Shown here: positions 15,739-24,320 of the stretch, in pieces | How the letters are laid out: each line of letters opens with the position of its first letter | How positions within the stretch are numbered: position 1 is the stretch's first letter | Position numbers and translations under genes: made by a program | Assembly: GCA_016222825.1 (NCBI GenBank) | Contig: JACRQF010000026.1 | Location: 1-56,808 of the forward strand | Length of the DNA: 56,808 bases | Direction of reading: 5' to 3' | DNA from: Verrucomicrobiota bacterium | Lineage (GTDB): Bacteria > Verrucomicrobiota > Verrucomicrobiia > CAIQCK01 | Notes under the pieces: generated by a model | Told to the model about the DNA's origin: nothing | The model's database searches: none | The model's input: the letters and a program-made list of their open reading frames with translations, nothing else

Positions 15739-18700
15739 ATGAACCTCTGCACGCTCCTCTTCCGCAACCTCCGCCACCACTGGCGAAGCCTGCTCGCCGT
15801 CAGCTTCGGCGCGGCGGTCGGCACGGCGGTGCTCACCGGCTCGCTCATCGTTGGCGACTCCATGCGCGCCAGCCTGCGCGACCTGACATTTGAACGGCTC
15901 GGCCGCGTGGATTACGCGCTCGTGGCGTCACGGCTCTTCCGGGAACAACTCGCCGCCGACCTCGGCGCTGCGCCCGCCATCATGCTCCGCGGCAGCGCGA
16001 TGACAGACAACGCCCGCGCCGGCCAAGTGAGCGTGCTCGGTGTGGACGACCATTTCTGGAAACTGGCCGACCGTCCGCCCGCGACGCTCCCGCGCAATGG
16101 CGAGGTGCTGCTGAACGACACGCTCGCCCGCGAACTGAACGCCAAGGCCGGCGACCGCGTGCTGTTGCGGTTCGAGAAACCGTCCTCAGTGCCACGCGAT
16201 TCGGTGATGGGCCGGCGCAACGAAGTGGTGGCCACGGTGCCGTTGACGGTGGCGGCGGTGATTCCGTCACGCGGTGTGGGCCGCTTCGGCTTGCAGGCGA
16301 ACCAGCAGCTTCCGCGCAACGCCTTCGTGCCGTTAGCCACGCTCCAGCGCGCGCTCAAGCTTCCCGGCCGGGCCAACGCGTTGTTCGTGGCCGGCTGGAG
16401 CGAGCCGGCAGCGCTTCAGACGCGCCTTCAGCAATCGCTGGCGCTCGCCGACCTTGACCTGCACCTGCGCGTCCATGTGGCGCGCGGCTGCATCTCACTC
16501 GAAAGCAACCGGATGATTCTGGAGCCGGTTGTCGCCAATGCCGCGCTCGCCGCTGCCGTCGAACTCAGCATTCCCGCCGCGCCGACGCTGACGTATCTGG
16601 CGAACACCATCGCCATCGGCGCGAACGAGATTCCGTATTCGACCGTTACTGCGTTCGATTCGAGGCTGCATCTCACGAGTGGTGAGCCGTCGCCGCCGCT
16701 TGGCGACGACGAGATTCTCCTGAACGACTGGGCGGCGAACGATCTGTCAGCGAAGCCTGGCGACACGGTGCGGCTTTCTTACTACACCGTGGACGCACAA
16801 GGGCAACTGCACACGGCGGAGCACGCGTTCAAGCTCGCTGGCGTCGTCGCGCTCAGCGGCGCGGCGGCTGATCCGACGCTCACGCCGGAGTATCCCGGCA
16901 TCTCCGATGCGAAAACGATGGCGGATTGGGACCCGCCGTTCCCCGTGGACCTCAAGCGCGTCCGGGCGCGAGACGAAGACTATTGGGAAGAGCGCCGCGC
17001 GACGCCGAAGGCGTTCGTATCACTCGCCACTGGCCAGCGGCTGTGGTCGAGCCGCTTCGGCAACCTCACTTCCTTCCGGCTTACCCCGCCCGTCGGAGCT
17101 GATCTGAAGAACACCGCCGCGCTTCTTGAGAAGAAACTCCTCGCTCGCCTCTCTCCTGACCAACTCGGTCTCGTCTTCCAGCCGGTGAAAACACAGGGCT
17201 TGCGCGCGGCCGGCGGCGCGACGGACTTCGGGCAGTTGTTCTTCGGTTTCAGTTTCTTCCTCATCATTTCGGCGGCGATGCTCGTGGCGCTGCTGTTCCG
17301 GCTCGGCGTAGAGCGGCGCGCGAAGGAGATCGGCATCCTGCTGGCGACCGGCTTCCCCGTGCGCGTCGTGCGGCGGTTGTTATTGCTGGAGGGCGCGGCC
17401 ATCGCAGTCGCAGGCGGCGCGCTGGGGTTGCTCGGCGCGGTGGCTTATGGCGCGTTGATGATCGCCGGGCTGCGCACGTGGTGGTTGCCAGCGGTCGGCA
17501 CGCCGTTTCTGAAACTCGCGCTGACCGGCGGCTCGCTCGCTGCAGGTTGCGTGGGTGGCGTGATCGTGGCGCTGGCGTCGGTCTGGCGGACGGCGCGTTC
17601 ACTGCGACGGCGCGAGCCGATGATGTTGCTGGCGGGGAAGTTTGGCGGCGAGGGAACGCCCGCTGCCGGCGCGCGCGCGGTGCGACGGCGCTGGTTCGCA
17701 GCGGGCGCGGCGTTGCTGGCAGCAGTGGCATCGCTTGCGGCGTCAGCATCCGGCGGAACGGAGCAGGCGGCGCTGGGATTCTTCGGCGGCGGCGCGGCTT
17801 TGCTGGTAGCGGCGCTGGCGTTTGTGGACGGCTGGTTCCGCCGCGAGCCGAAACCACTTGTGGCCACTGCTTCGGCGCGCCGCGTGGTGTGGCTTGGTGT
17901 CCGCAACGGCGCGCGGCATCCGGGGCGCAGTGTGTTGACGGCGGGCTTGGTGGCGTCGGCGACCTTTCTTATTATGGCGGTGACTGCGTTCCACCATGCG
18001 CCGGGCGGCGGCGCGCCGGAGAAAACTTCCGGCGACGGCGGCTTCCTGCTTGTGGCGGAGTCGGACGTGTCGCTGCACCACGACTTGAACACGCCGAAGG
18101 GCCGCGAGGCGCTCGGCCTGTCGTCCGCCGCGGCGATGCTCGCGGGGGCGCGCGTCACGCCGTTCCGGTTGCGACCGGGCGATGACACGAGTTGCCTGAA
18201 CCTCTACGCGCCGGAGAAGCCGCGCATCCTCGGTGCGACCGACGCGATGATCGAGCGTGGCGGTTTCCGCTTCGCGGCGACGCTGGCCGAAACCGTTGCC
18301 GAGAAAGCAAACCCGTGGCTCTTGTTGCGGCGCGATTTCGGCCCCGGCGTGGTGCCGGTGTTCGGCGACGCGAACACGGTGCAATGGATCCTGCACAGCG
18401 GCCTTGGCAAAGACATCGTCATCACCGACGAGCACGGCGCGACGGCGCGGCTGCGGTTCGTGGGCCTGCTGAGCGGCAGCATTTTCCAGAGCGAACTGGT
18501 GATGGCGGAGTCGCGGTTCCTGAAACTGTTCCCGGGCCAGAGCGGCTACGGCTTTTTCCTGATCGAGGCGCCCGTCGAACGCAGCCGGGCGGTGTCACGG
18601 GCGCTGGCGGAGTCGCTGAGCGATTACGGTTTCAACGTCACTCCGACGGCGGATCGGCTGGCGTCGTTCGCGGTGGTGGAGAACACCTACCTCGCGACGT

Positions 18701-19065
18701 TCCGGATGCTCGGTGGGCTGGGCCTCGTGCTCGGCACGCTGGGGCTGGGCGCGATCTTGCTGCGCAACGTGCTGGAGAGGCGCGGCGAACTGGCGTTGCT
18801 GCGCGCGCTCGGTTTCCCGCAGCGGTCGCTGGCGGTGTTGGTGCTGGCAGAGAACGGGTTTCTGTTGCTGACCGGCCTGCTCTGCGGTGCGGCGTGCGCG
18901 CTGCTGGCCGTGGCGCCGCATCTGGCGAAAAGAGCCGGCGAGATGCCGTGGGGCCAACTTATCACGATGCTGGTCTTGGTTATCGCGGCGGGGTTGGGTT
19001 CGAGCACGCTGGCCGTTCGCGCGGCGTGGCGTGTGCCGATGCTCAGCGCGTTGCGGGAGGAATAG
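15739..19065 (+). CDS. Large FtsX-family ABC transporter permease
   Basis: A 1108-residue inner-membrane protein. It starts with a cytosolic RNLRHHWRSLLAV segment and a first helix, then a large periplasmic domain (about residues 50-490). A FtsX core of three helices follows (LFFGFSFFLIISAAMLVALL, then ERRAKEIGILLATGFP). A second periplasmic region comes next, and finally another FtsX core with ERRGELALLRALGFPQRSL. This duplicated FtsX layout resembles LolC/E-like or YbbP-type permeases. The start is ATG 15739. It should work with the ATPase just upstream. The cargo is unknown. Confidence 0.88.
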   Translation: MNLCTLLFRNLRHHWRSLLAVSFGAAVGTAVLTGSLIVGDSMRASLRDLTFERLGRVDYALVASRLFREQLAADLGAAPAIMLRGSAMTDNARAGQVSVLGVDDHFWKLADRPPATLPRNGEVLLNDTLARELNAKAGDRVLLRFEKPSSVPRDSVMGRRNEVVATVPLTVAAVIPSRGVGRFGLQANQQLPRNAFVPLATLQRALKLPGRANALFVAGWSEPAALQTRLQQSLALADLDLHLRVHVARGCISLESNRMILEPVVANAALAAAVELSIPAAPTLTYLANTIAIGANEIPYSTVTAFDSRLHLTSGEPSPPLGDDEILLNDWAANDLSAKPGDTVRLSYYTVDAQGQLHTAEHAFKLAGVVALSGAAADPTLTPEYPGISDAKTMADWDPPFPVDLKRVRARDEDYWEERRATPKAFVSLATGQRLWSSRFGNLTSFRLTPPVGADLKNTAALLEKKLLARLSPDQLGLVFQPVKTQGLRAAGGATDFGQLFFGFSFFLIISAAMLVALLFRLGVERRAKEIGILLATGFPVRVVRRLLLLEGAAIAVAGGALGLLGAVAYGALMIAGLRTWWLPAVGTPFLKLALTGGSLAAGCVGGVIVALASVWRTARSLRRREPMMLLAGKFGGEGTPAAGARAVRRRWFAAGAALLAAVASLAASASGGTEQAALGFFGGGAALLVAALAFVDGWFRREPKPLVATASARRVVWLGVRNGARHPGRSVLTAGLVASATFLIMAVTAFHHAPGGGAPEKTSGDGGFLLVAESDVSLHHDLNTPKGREALGLSSAAAMLAGARVTPFRLRPGDDTSCLNLYAPEKPRILGATDAMIERGGFRFAATLAETVAEKANPWLLLRRDFGPGVVPVFGDANTVQWILHSGLGKDIVITDEHGATARLRFVGLLSGSIFQSELVMAESRFLKLFPGQSGYGFFLIEAPVERSRAVSRALAESLSDYGFNVTPTADRLASFAVVENTYLATFRMLGGLGLVLGTLGLGAILLRNVLERRGELALLRALGFPQRSLAVLVLAENGFLLLTGLLCGAACALLAVAPHLAKRAGEMPWGQLITMLVLVIAAGLGSSTLAVRAAWRVPMLSALREE

Positions 19066-19099
19066 GCAGGAAAACCGCGTCGAAGCGAACATGCGGTTC

Positions 19100-19117
19100 C
19101 GTTGACGCGGGTCAACG
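19100..19117 (+). promoter_or_regulatory. CRP/FNR-type palindromic operator
   Basis: CGTTGACGCGGGTCAACG is a perfect 7-bp dyad around a 4-base spacer. Its core TTGAC-N4-GTCAA has the layout of FNR/Dnr/NnrR sites (TTGAT-N4-ATCAA). It lies 52 bases before the ATG of the hemerythrin-like gene, a usual position for an activator site. This is a match by eye; no FNR-family gene is in the window. Confidence 0.55.
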
Positions 19118-19169
19118 CGGGAACTGTCGGTGCGTGCAAGAGTTCTCCCAACGATTGGAGAACAAAACT

Positions 19170-19775
19170 ATGAAACCGACAGAGATACTGAGCAGTGAAC
19201 ATCGGGTGATCGAGCAGGTGCTGGATTGCCTGGAACGAATCATCTCCGAGGCCAACGCCGACGGCCGGCTTGACTCGGCGTCCGCGCGGGACGCGATCAG
19301 CTTTTTCCGCACCTTCGCCGACCAGTGCCATCATGGGAAAGAAGAGGTCCATTTGTTCCCGGCGATGGAAGCAAAAGGCTTCCCGCGTGATGGCGGGCCG
19401 ACGGGCGTGATGCTCGCCGAACATGAGTCGGGGCGCGTGTGCGTCCGGACGATGAGCGAGGCGATTGACGCGGCGGCAGAAGGCGACCGCGCGGCGTTGC
19501 GGCGGTTCGCGGAGGCGGGCGCGGGCTACATCGGCCTGCTGCGGCAGCACATCGAGAAGGAAGACCATTGCCTGTTCTCGATGGCCAACGAAGTGCTCAC
19601 CGACGAGGACCAAGCGGAGCTGATGGCGAAGTTCGAGAAGATCGAAACCGAACACATGGGCCAAGGCACGCACGAGAAGTTCCTGGCGATCGCCGAGGCG
19701 CTGGCGGAGAAATACGGCGTGCAGCAGAAGGTCGCGGCTTGCGCCGGGCACGGCATGGCCTGCTGCCATCACTAA
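19170..19775 (+). CDS. Hemerythrin-like domain protein with Cys/His tail
   Basis: A 201-residue four-helix protein of the hemerythrin HHE family. The likely di-iron ligands are H11, H55 with E59, H85, and H127 with E131 (HIEKEDHCLFSMA). Related proteins bind oxygen or repair nitrosylated iron sites (YtfE/RIC type). The end CAGHGMACCHH is a Cys/His-rich tail that may bind another metal and is not usual in the family. The start ATG 19170 has TTGGAG 8-9 bases upstream. It stands alone behind an FNR-type palindrome and is followed by an inverted repeat. Confidence 0.88.
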   Translation: MKPTEILSSEHRVIEQVLDCLERIISEANADGRLDSASARDAISFFRTFADQCHHGKEEVHLFPAMEAKGFPRDGGPTGVMLAEHESGRVCVRTMSEAIDAAAEGDRAALRRFAEAGAGYIGLLRQHIEKEDHCLFSMANEVLTDEDQAELMAKFEKIETEHMGQGTHEKFLAIAEALAEKYGVQQKVAACAGHGMACCHH

Positions 19776-19800
19776 GCGACAGGAAGCGCCGGATATTTTA

Positions 19801-19860
19801 CGCAGAGGCGCGGAGAACGCAGTGTTGGCAGAGGTGCTGCGTTGCTCCGCGTTCTCTGCG
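19801..19860. repeat. Imperfect inverted repeat, 22-24-bp arms
   Basis: The left arm (19801-19822, CGCAGAGGCGCGGAGAACGC...) and the right arm (19837-19860, ...CTCCGCGTTCTCTGCG) are complementary except for small indels, around a 14-base loop. The CGCAGAG motif is the sort found in dispersed palindromic repeats of many genomes. It lies between the hemerythrin and first porin genes and could end the former transcript, although no T-run follows. Confidence 0.7.
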
Positions 19861-19943
19861 ACTTGGATTGCCTTTTGCCGTTGCCTGTCTTGTTGCCCTG
19901 CAGCGGGGTTTTGTGCCATGATGAGCACCGGTTGGCAAACGTC

Positions 19944-21170
19944 ATGCGCGCTTCCACTTCAATCGCACTGCCGGCGCTCGCCGCGGTTATCATCGCAGCG
20001 TCCAGCGCGGCGGCGGAAAAGATTGCGCCGAGGACGCTGGAGTTCTTGCAGGACACGACGATCAGCGGGCACGTCCAGTCATCCTACCAACACACCTTTG
20101 TCACGCGCGACTCGCCGGGGCAGGCCGGCGCGCGGCAACTCAACAACACCGGCGACGGCTTCTCGCTCAACCAAGCCAAGGTGACGCTGGAGCATCCGCT
20201 CGATGACAATGAGTTTGCGGCGGGCTATCGCGTGGATTTTCTCGCGGGGCAGGACGCGGAGCGGATTCATTCGTTCGGGCTGTTTTCGTCGAACGCTAAT
20301 GAGCTGACGCGGCGGCAGGGCACCGGCTCCAATGGCGCGATGGACCTGGAGCAAGCCTACGTCACGTTCCGGCTGCCGGTGGGCGCGGGGCTGGAGGTGA
20401 AGTTCGGCAAGTTCGTGTCGCTGGCGGGCGCGGAGACGATGGACGCGCCGGGAAACTGGTTTTTCAGCCGCAGCTACATCTTCGGTTTTGGCGAGCCGTT
20501 CACGCACACGGGCGCGCTGCTGAGCTACCAGTGGAACGACTGGCTCGACACGCAAGCGGGCGTTGCGAACGGTTGGGATGCGGTGCAGGACAACAACAGC
20601 GGCAAAACGGTCGTCGGTCGCGCGGGCGTGACGTTGTTCGACGGCAAGCTCAAGAACGCGGTGGCGGTAGTCGGCGGGCCGGAGCAAACGGGCAACAATT
20701 CCAACTACCGATGGATTGTGGACGATGTGCTGACGTGGCAGCCGCCGATGGAGAATCTGCTGCTGACGTTGAACGGCCTCTACGGCAGCGAGGACGGCTC
20801 GGTGGACAGCACGGGCGTTTTCCACTCGGGTAATGTTTCATGGTGGGGCGCGCTGGCGTCGGCGCGTTATCAATGGACGCCGTTTGTGACGATGGCGCTG
20901 CGCTACGAATACTTCAGCGACACCGACGGCGTGCGGACGGACGGCGCGGCGGGCATCGGGCCGGCGCCGCTGAGTCCGCTGGCGCACGGGGTGGACTACC
21001 AAGCGGTGACCTGGTCGCTGTGGCTGGAGCGGCTGATGCCAAACCTCACGCCGCGCGTGGAGGTGCGCTGGGACCGCGCCAACGAGCCGGTGTTCCAAGC
21101 GCAACCCACCGGAGGCGATGGCACACGCACGCAGGTGAGTGTGTCGTTCGACATGGTTTACGTCTTCTGA
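19944..21170 (+). CDS. Outer-membrane beta-barrel porin (OmpL-like, BBP2 family), copy 1
   Basis: A 408-residue exported barrel protein. The signal peptide (residues 1-24, ending SSAAAEK) is followed by IAPRTLEFLQDTTISGHVQSSYQ, which matches the start of the second porin almost residue by residue. Alternating strand patterns and a C-terminal aromatic (DMVYVF) fit a beta barrel inserted by the BAM complex. Motifs LEQAYVTFRLPVG and PFTHTGALLSYQWND are shared with the paralogue and with putative beta-barrel porin-2 proteins. The start is ATG 19944; an earlier in-frame ATG would add an unrelated hydrophobic stretch. The solute is unknown. Confidence 0.85.
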   Translation: MRASTSIALPALAAVIIAASSAAAEKIAPRTLEFLQDTTISGHVQSSYQHTFVTRDSPGQAGARQLNNTGDGFSLNQAKVTLEHPLDDNEFAAGYRVDFLAGQDAERIHSFGLFSSNANELTRRQGTGSNGAMDLEQAYVTFRLPVGAGLEVKFGKFVSLAGAETMDAPGNWFFSRSYIFGFGEPFTHTGALLSYQWNDWLDTQAGVANGWDAVQDNNSGKTVVGRAGVTLFDGKLKNAVAVVGGPEQTGNNSNYRWIVDDVLTWQPPMENLLLTLNGLYGSEDGSVDSTGVFHSGNVSWWGALASARYQWTPFVTMALRYEYFSDTDGVRTDGAAGIGPAPLSPLAHGVDYQAVTWSLWLERLMPNLTPRVEVRWDRANEPVFQAQPTGGDGTRTQVSVSFDMVYVF

Positions 21171-21436
21171 GTTCGGCGGGGCTAGGTTTTCTACCGGCCC
21201 CACTTTAGGAATCGAACCGGGTTGACCCACCGCGCAAGGGGGTGTGAAGTTGCGGGCGAATCAAGGCTCCAGCGTCATTTACCTCATCCACGGTTGGCAG
21301 CGTGAGAGCGTTTCTCGAAAAAGAGCGGTCTGGCACGAGAGACGAACTTTGCCCGCGTTGCACAAAAGAAAACAGCGGCGTGGTCAGTTTGTCGCGTTTC
21401 CGCGGCAAAAAGGGCTGAATTCACGCGTTTTTGCCG

Positions 21437-21452
21437 TGGCACGAGTGTTGCT
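21437..21452 (+). promoter_or_regulatory. Sigma-54 (RpoN) -24/-12 promoter
   Basis: TGGCACGAGTGTTGCT matches the sigma-54 consensus TGGCACG-N4-TTGC(A/T) at every fixed position, with GG and GC separated by exactly 10 bases. Transcription would start near 21463, leaving a 5' leader of about 28 bases before the porin ATG 21491, with GGAG at 21475-21478. An enhancer-binding activator would be required; none is encoded here. Confidence 0.75.
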
Positions 21453-21490
21453 TTACTCTCTGCAACGTAAGTATGGAGACAACCTTAACT

Positions 21491-22696
21491 ATGAAAACAA
21501 CATGCGTGGTGACCGGCCTTATCGGCTCGTATCTGTTGGGCGGCGTTCTGACGGCGATGGCCGCGGAGAAAATCGCTCCGAAAACTCTTCAATTTCTGGA
21601 GGCCACGACCATCAGCGGCTACGTGCAGTCCTCCTACCAGAAGTCCTGGGGTGCCAAAGGCACGGCCGGTGACCCTGGCACGACGCCGGCCCGTTTCTTC
21701 AATAACAACCGGAACGGTTTCGACATAGACCAAGCGAAGCTGACGCTGGAGAAGCCGATCGGCGATGGCGAGGCGGGAGCGGGCTATCGCGTGGATCTGC
21801 TCTATGGCAGGGACGCGTCGAGAATCACCGGCAACAACAACAGCTTCTTCCTGGAGCAAGCGTATGTGCAATTCCGGCTCCCGGTGGGCACCGGTGTGGA
21901 TGTGAAGATGGGCCGGTTCACGACGCTGGTGGGCTACGAGGTCATTGACGCCCCGGCCAACTGGAACTACAGCCGCAGCTTCATTTACAGCACCCAGCCG
22001 TTTACGCATACCGGCGCGCTGTTGAGCTACAAGTGGAACGACATCGTGGACACGCAGTTCGGCGTCGTCAACGGCTACTCGGACACGGCTGGCGTCAACG
22101 GCGCGGCGGATAACAACTCCGGCAAATCCATCACGGGCCGCTTGGGCGTGACCCTGCTCGGCGGGCAACTGGTCCTGTCCACCATCGGCATCGCCGGCGC
22201 GGAGCACGCTGGCAACAACAACGGCACGCGCTGGGTTGCCAACGAGGTCATCACCTACAACCCAAAGTGGAACGAGAAGTGGACGTTCGCCTTGGAAGGC
22301 ATTTACGGCCGCGACACGCGGATGGACATGGCCACGGGCGTCGCGGACACCCCGGAAGCCATGTGGTGGGGTGTGGCGGGCTACACGAAGTATCAATGGC
22401 TGCCGCACTTCTCGACCGCGTTGCGCGCGGAGAGCCTGAGCTTCAACGGCAGCGCCATGAACATCTTCGGATGGGGCGGCGCGTTCACCCCGGCCACGCT
22501 TGCCGATTTCGGCGCGAAAGGCCACGTGGAAAGCCTGACAATGAGCTGCGCTTTCGACAACATTTGGAAGAACCTGACGCCGCGGCTGGAAGTGCGCTAT
22601 GACCGCGCCGATCCGGCCATCTTTGGCAACGCGACGGACGGGTTCAATCACAACGGGATCTTCACGGCCTCGCTGGACATCATCTATGCGTTCTAA
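21491..22696 (+). CDS. Outer-membrane beta-barrel porin (OmpL-like, BBP2 family), copy 2
   Basis: A 401-residue paralogue of the gene just upstream. The signal peptide (residues 1-24, ending LTAMAAEK) precedes IAPKTLQFLEATTISGYVQSSYQ. The two proteins share long stretches, such as LEQAYV.FRLPVG.G and PFTHTGALLSY.WND, and both end in an aromatic residue (DIIYAF), as expected for BAM-assembled barrels. It is expressed from a consensus sigma-54 promoter and followed by glnA, which suggests a role in uptake of a nitrogen-containing solute; that link is an inference. The start chosen is ATG 21491; ATG 21473 is also in frame. Confidence 0.87.
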   Translation: MKTTCVVTGLIGSYLLGGVLTAMAAEKIAPKTLQFLEATTISGYVQSSYQKSWGAKGTAGDPGTTPARFFNNNRNGFDIDQAKLTLEKPIGDGEAGAGYRVDLLYGRDASRITGNNNSFFLEQAYVQFRLPVGTGVDVKMGRFTTLVGYEVIDAPANWNYSRSFIYSTQPFTHTGALLSYKWNDIVDTQFGVVNGYSDTAGVNGAADNNSGKSITGRLGVTLLGGQLVLSTIGIAGAEHAGNNNGTRWVANEVITYNPKWNEKWTFALEGIYGRDTRMDMATGVADTPEAMWWGVAGYTKYQWLPHFSTALRAESLSFNGSAMNIFGWGGAFTPATLADFGAKGHVESLTMSCAFDNIWKNLTPRLEVRYDRADPAIFGNATDGFNHNGIFTASLDIIYAF

Positions 22697-22754
22697 GCCG
22701 AAGGCCGAACGCGTAGCGAGTGGTGATGTGAGCGAGTCGTGAACAGGAATTGGG

Positions 22755-22787
22755 GGCTTGGACGCGGTTCGATCCCGCGTCCAAGCC
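22755..22787 (+). other. tRNA-minihelix-shaped hairpin (13-bp stem, TTCGATC loop)
   Basis: GGCTTGGACGCGG (22755-22767) pairs perfectly with CCGCGTCCAAGCC (22775-22787), closing the 7-base loop TTCGATC. A 12-bp coaxial stem with a TTCRANN loop is exactly the geometry of a tRNA acceptor plus T arm. No D or anticodon arm lies upstream, so this is not a complete tRNA gene. It may serve as the porin terminator, a processing signal or a tRNA-derived remnant. Confidence 0.7.
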
Positions 22788-22813
22788 GAAATGCACTTGT
22801 AAAAAGGATTGAA

Positions 22814-22835
22814 GGCCGGGCATGGTTGCCCGGCC
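22814..22835 (+). other. GC-rich hairpin in the glnA leader
   Basis: GGCCGGGCA and TGCCCGGCC form a 9-bp stem around the loop TGGT, followed by AAAAC rather than a T-run. It lies about 55 bases before the glnA ATG, so it is either a weak terminator for the upstream porin or a leader structure of glnA. No known riboswitch pattern was recognised around it. Confidence 0.6.
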
Positions 22836-22889
22836 AAAACGAGGCAAACAGTAACGAAGCAGCAAAGCAGCAACGAAGAAAGGCAACGA

Positions 22890-24302
22890 ATGACACCGAA
22901 AGACGTATTGGATTTGATCAAGAAGAAGGACGTGAAGATCGTGGACTTCAAGTTCAGCGACCTTCACGGGACATGGCAGCATTTCTCCATGCCGATCAGC
23001 GAATTCAGCGAGGAGATGTTCGACGAAGAATGGCCCGGATTTGACGGCAGCTCGATCCGCGGATGGAAAGGCATCGAGTCGAGCGACATGCTCCTCAAGC
23101 CCGAACCGAACAGCGCGATGATTGACCCCTTCTGTGCCGTGCCGACCCTGAGCCTTCTCTGCACCGCCCACGACACCTCGACGAAGGAAGTCTATAGTCG
23201 CGACCCTCGCGGCGTCGCCGAAAAAGCCGAGGCTTACCTGAAGAGCACCGGCATCGCCGACCAGGCGTTCTTTGGCCCCGAAGCGGAATTCTTCATCTTC
23301 GACGACGTGCGCTACGACTCGAAGAGCAACGGCACGTTCTACTCGGTGGACTCCATCGAAGGCATTTGGAACAGCGGCCGCGAGGAAATGCCGAACACCG
23401 GCTACAAGATCCGCCACAAGGAAGGTTACTTTCCGGTCTCGCCCGCCGACACCCAGCAAGACATCCGCACCGAGATGATCATGCTGATGGAACAGTGCGG
23501 CGTGCGCATCGAGCGCCAGCATCATGAGGTCGCCATAGCGGGCCAGGCGGAGATTGACATCCGCTGCGACACGCTGGTCAACACCGGCGACAAGATGCAG
23601 ATCTACAAATACGTGGTCAAGAACGTGGCCCACAAGCACGGCAAGACCGCCACGTTCATGCCCAAGCCGCTCTTTGGCGACAACGGCTCCGGCATGCACG
23701 TCCACCAGTCGTTGTGGAAGAAAGGCAAGCCGCTGTTCCCCGGCAAGGAATACGCCGGCCTCAGCGACATGGCCCTCTTCTACATCGGCGGTCTCTTGAA
23801 GCACGCCAAGGCCCTCTGCGCCATCCTCAGCCCGACCACCAACAGCTACAAGCGCCTGGTGCCCGGCTACGAGGCGCCGGTGAACCTGGCCTACAGCGCC
23901 CGCAACCGCAGCGCGGCCGTCCGCATCCCGACCTACTCGGAGAACCCGAAGGCCAAGCGCATCGAGTATCGTCCGCCCGATCCCGCGGCGAACATCTATC
24001 TCGCCTGCGCCGCGATGATGATGGCTGGTCTTGACGGCATCCAGAACCGCATTGATCCCGGTGAGCCGCTTGACAAGAACATCTACGAACTGCCGCCGGA
24101 GGAACTGGCGAAGGTTCCGACCGTGCCGGACAACCTCCTCGGCGCGATCCGCGAGTTGGAGGCCGACCACGAGTTTCTGCTCAAGGGCGATGTGTTCACA
24201 AAGGACCTCATCGAAGCCTACATTGAACTGAAGCGGAAGGAATACGACGCGGTCCGCCTGCGCCCGCATCCGTATGAGTTCCACCTCTACTACGACGTAT
24301 AA
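22890..24302 (+). CDS. glnA: Glutamine synthetase, type I
   Basis: A 470-residue GSI enzyme that makes glutamine from glutamate, ammonia and ATP in the cytosol. Visible are FDGSSIRGWKGIESSDM, GPEAEFFIFD, the ATP-binding KPLFGDNGSGMHVHQS, and NLAYSARNRSAAVRIP. Y399 in KNIYELPPEEL corresponds to the adenylylated tyrosine (Y397) of E. coli, so this is the GSI-beta type and may be controlled by GlnE-type adenylylation. The start chosen is ATG 22890, giving MTPKDVLDLIKKKDVKIVDF; a longer in-frame option adds unrelated residues. A strong terminator follows. Confidence 0.97.
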   Translation: MTPKDVLDLIKKKDVKIVDFKFSDLHGTWQHFSMPISEFSEEMFDEEWPGFDGSSIRGWKGIESSDMLLKPEPNSAMIDPFCAVPTLSLLCTAHDTSTKEVYSRDPRGVAEKAEAYLKSTGIADQAFFGPEAEFFIFDDVRYDSKSNGTFYSVDSIEGIWNSGREEMPNTGYKIRHKEGYFPVSPADTQQDIRTEMIMLMEQCGVRIERQHHEVAIAGQAEIDIRCDTLVNTGDKMQIYKYVVKNVAHKHGKTATFMPKPLFGDNGSGMHVHQSLWKKGKPLFPGKEYAGLSDMALFYIGGLLKHAKALCAILSPTTNSYKRLVPGYEAPVNLAYSARNRSAAVRIPTYSENPKAKRIEYRPPDPAANIYLACAAMMMAGLDGIQNRIDPGEPLDKNIYELPPEELAKVPTVPDNLLGAIRELEADHEFLLKGDVFTKDLIEAYIELKRKEYDAVRLRPHPYEFHLYYDV

Positions 24303-24320
24303 GGCTGTCGCTCCCTGACG

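Noticed and set aside
19826..19840. A sigma-54-like TGGCAGAGGTGCTGC
   Set aside because: It has GG-N10-GC but several consensus mismatches, and it falls inside the loop and arm of a palindromic repeat.
21331..21352. A second TGGCACGA half-site before the porin
   Set aside because: The nearest TTGC is 17 rather than 10 bases away, so it does not form a sigma-54 promoter.
22697..22790. A complete tRNA gene ending in the TTCGATC hairpin
   Set aside because: The acceptor strand complement lies directly beside the T arm, and no D or anticodon arm can be placed upstream. No CCA follows.
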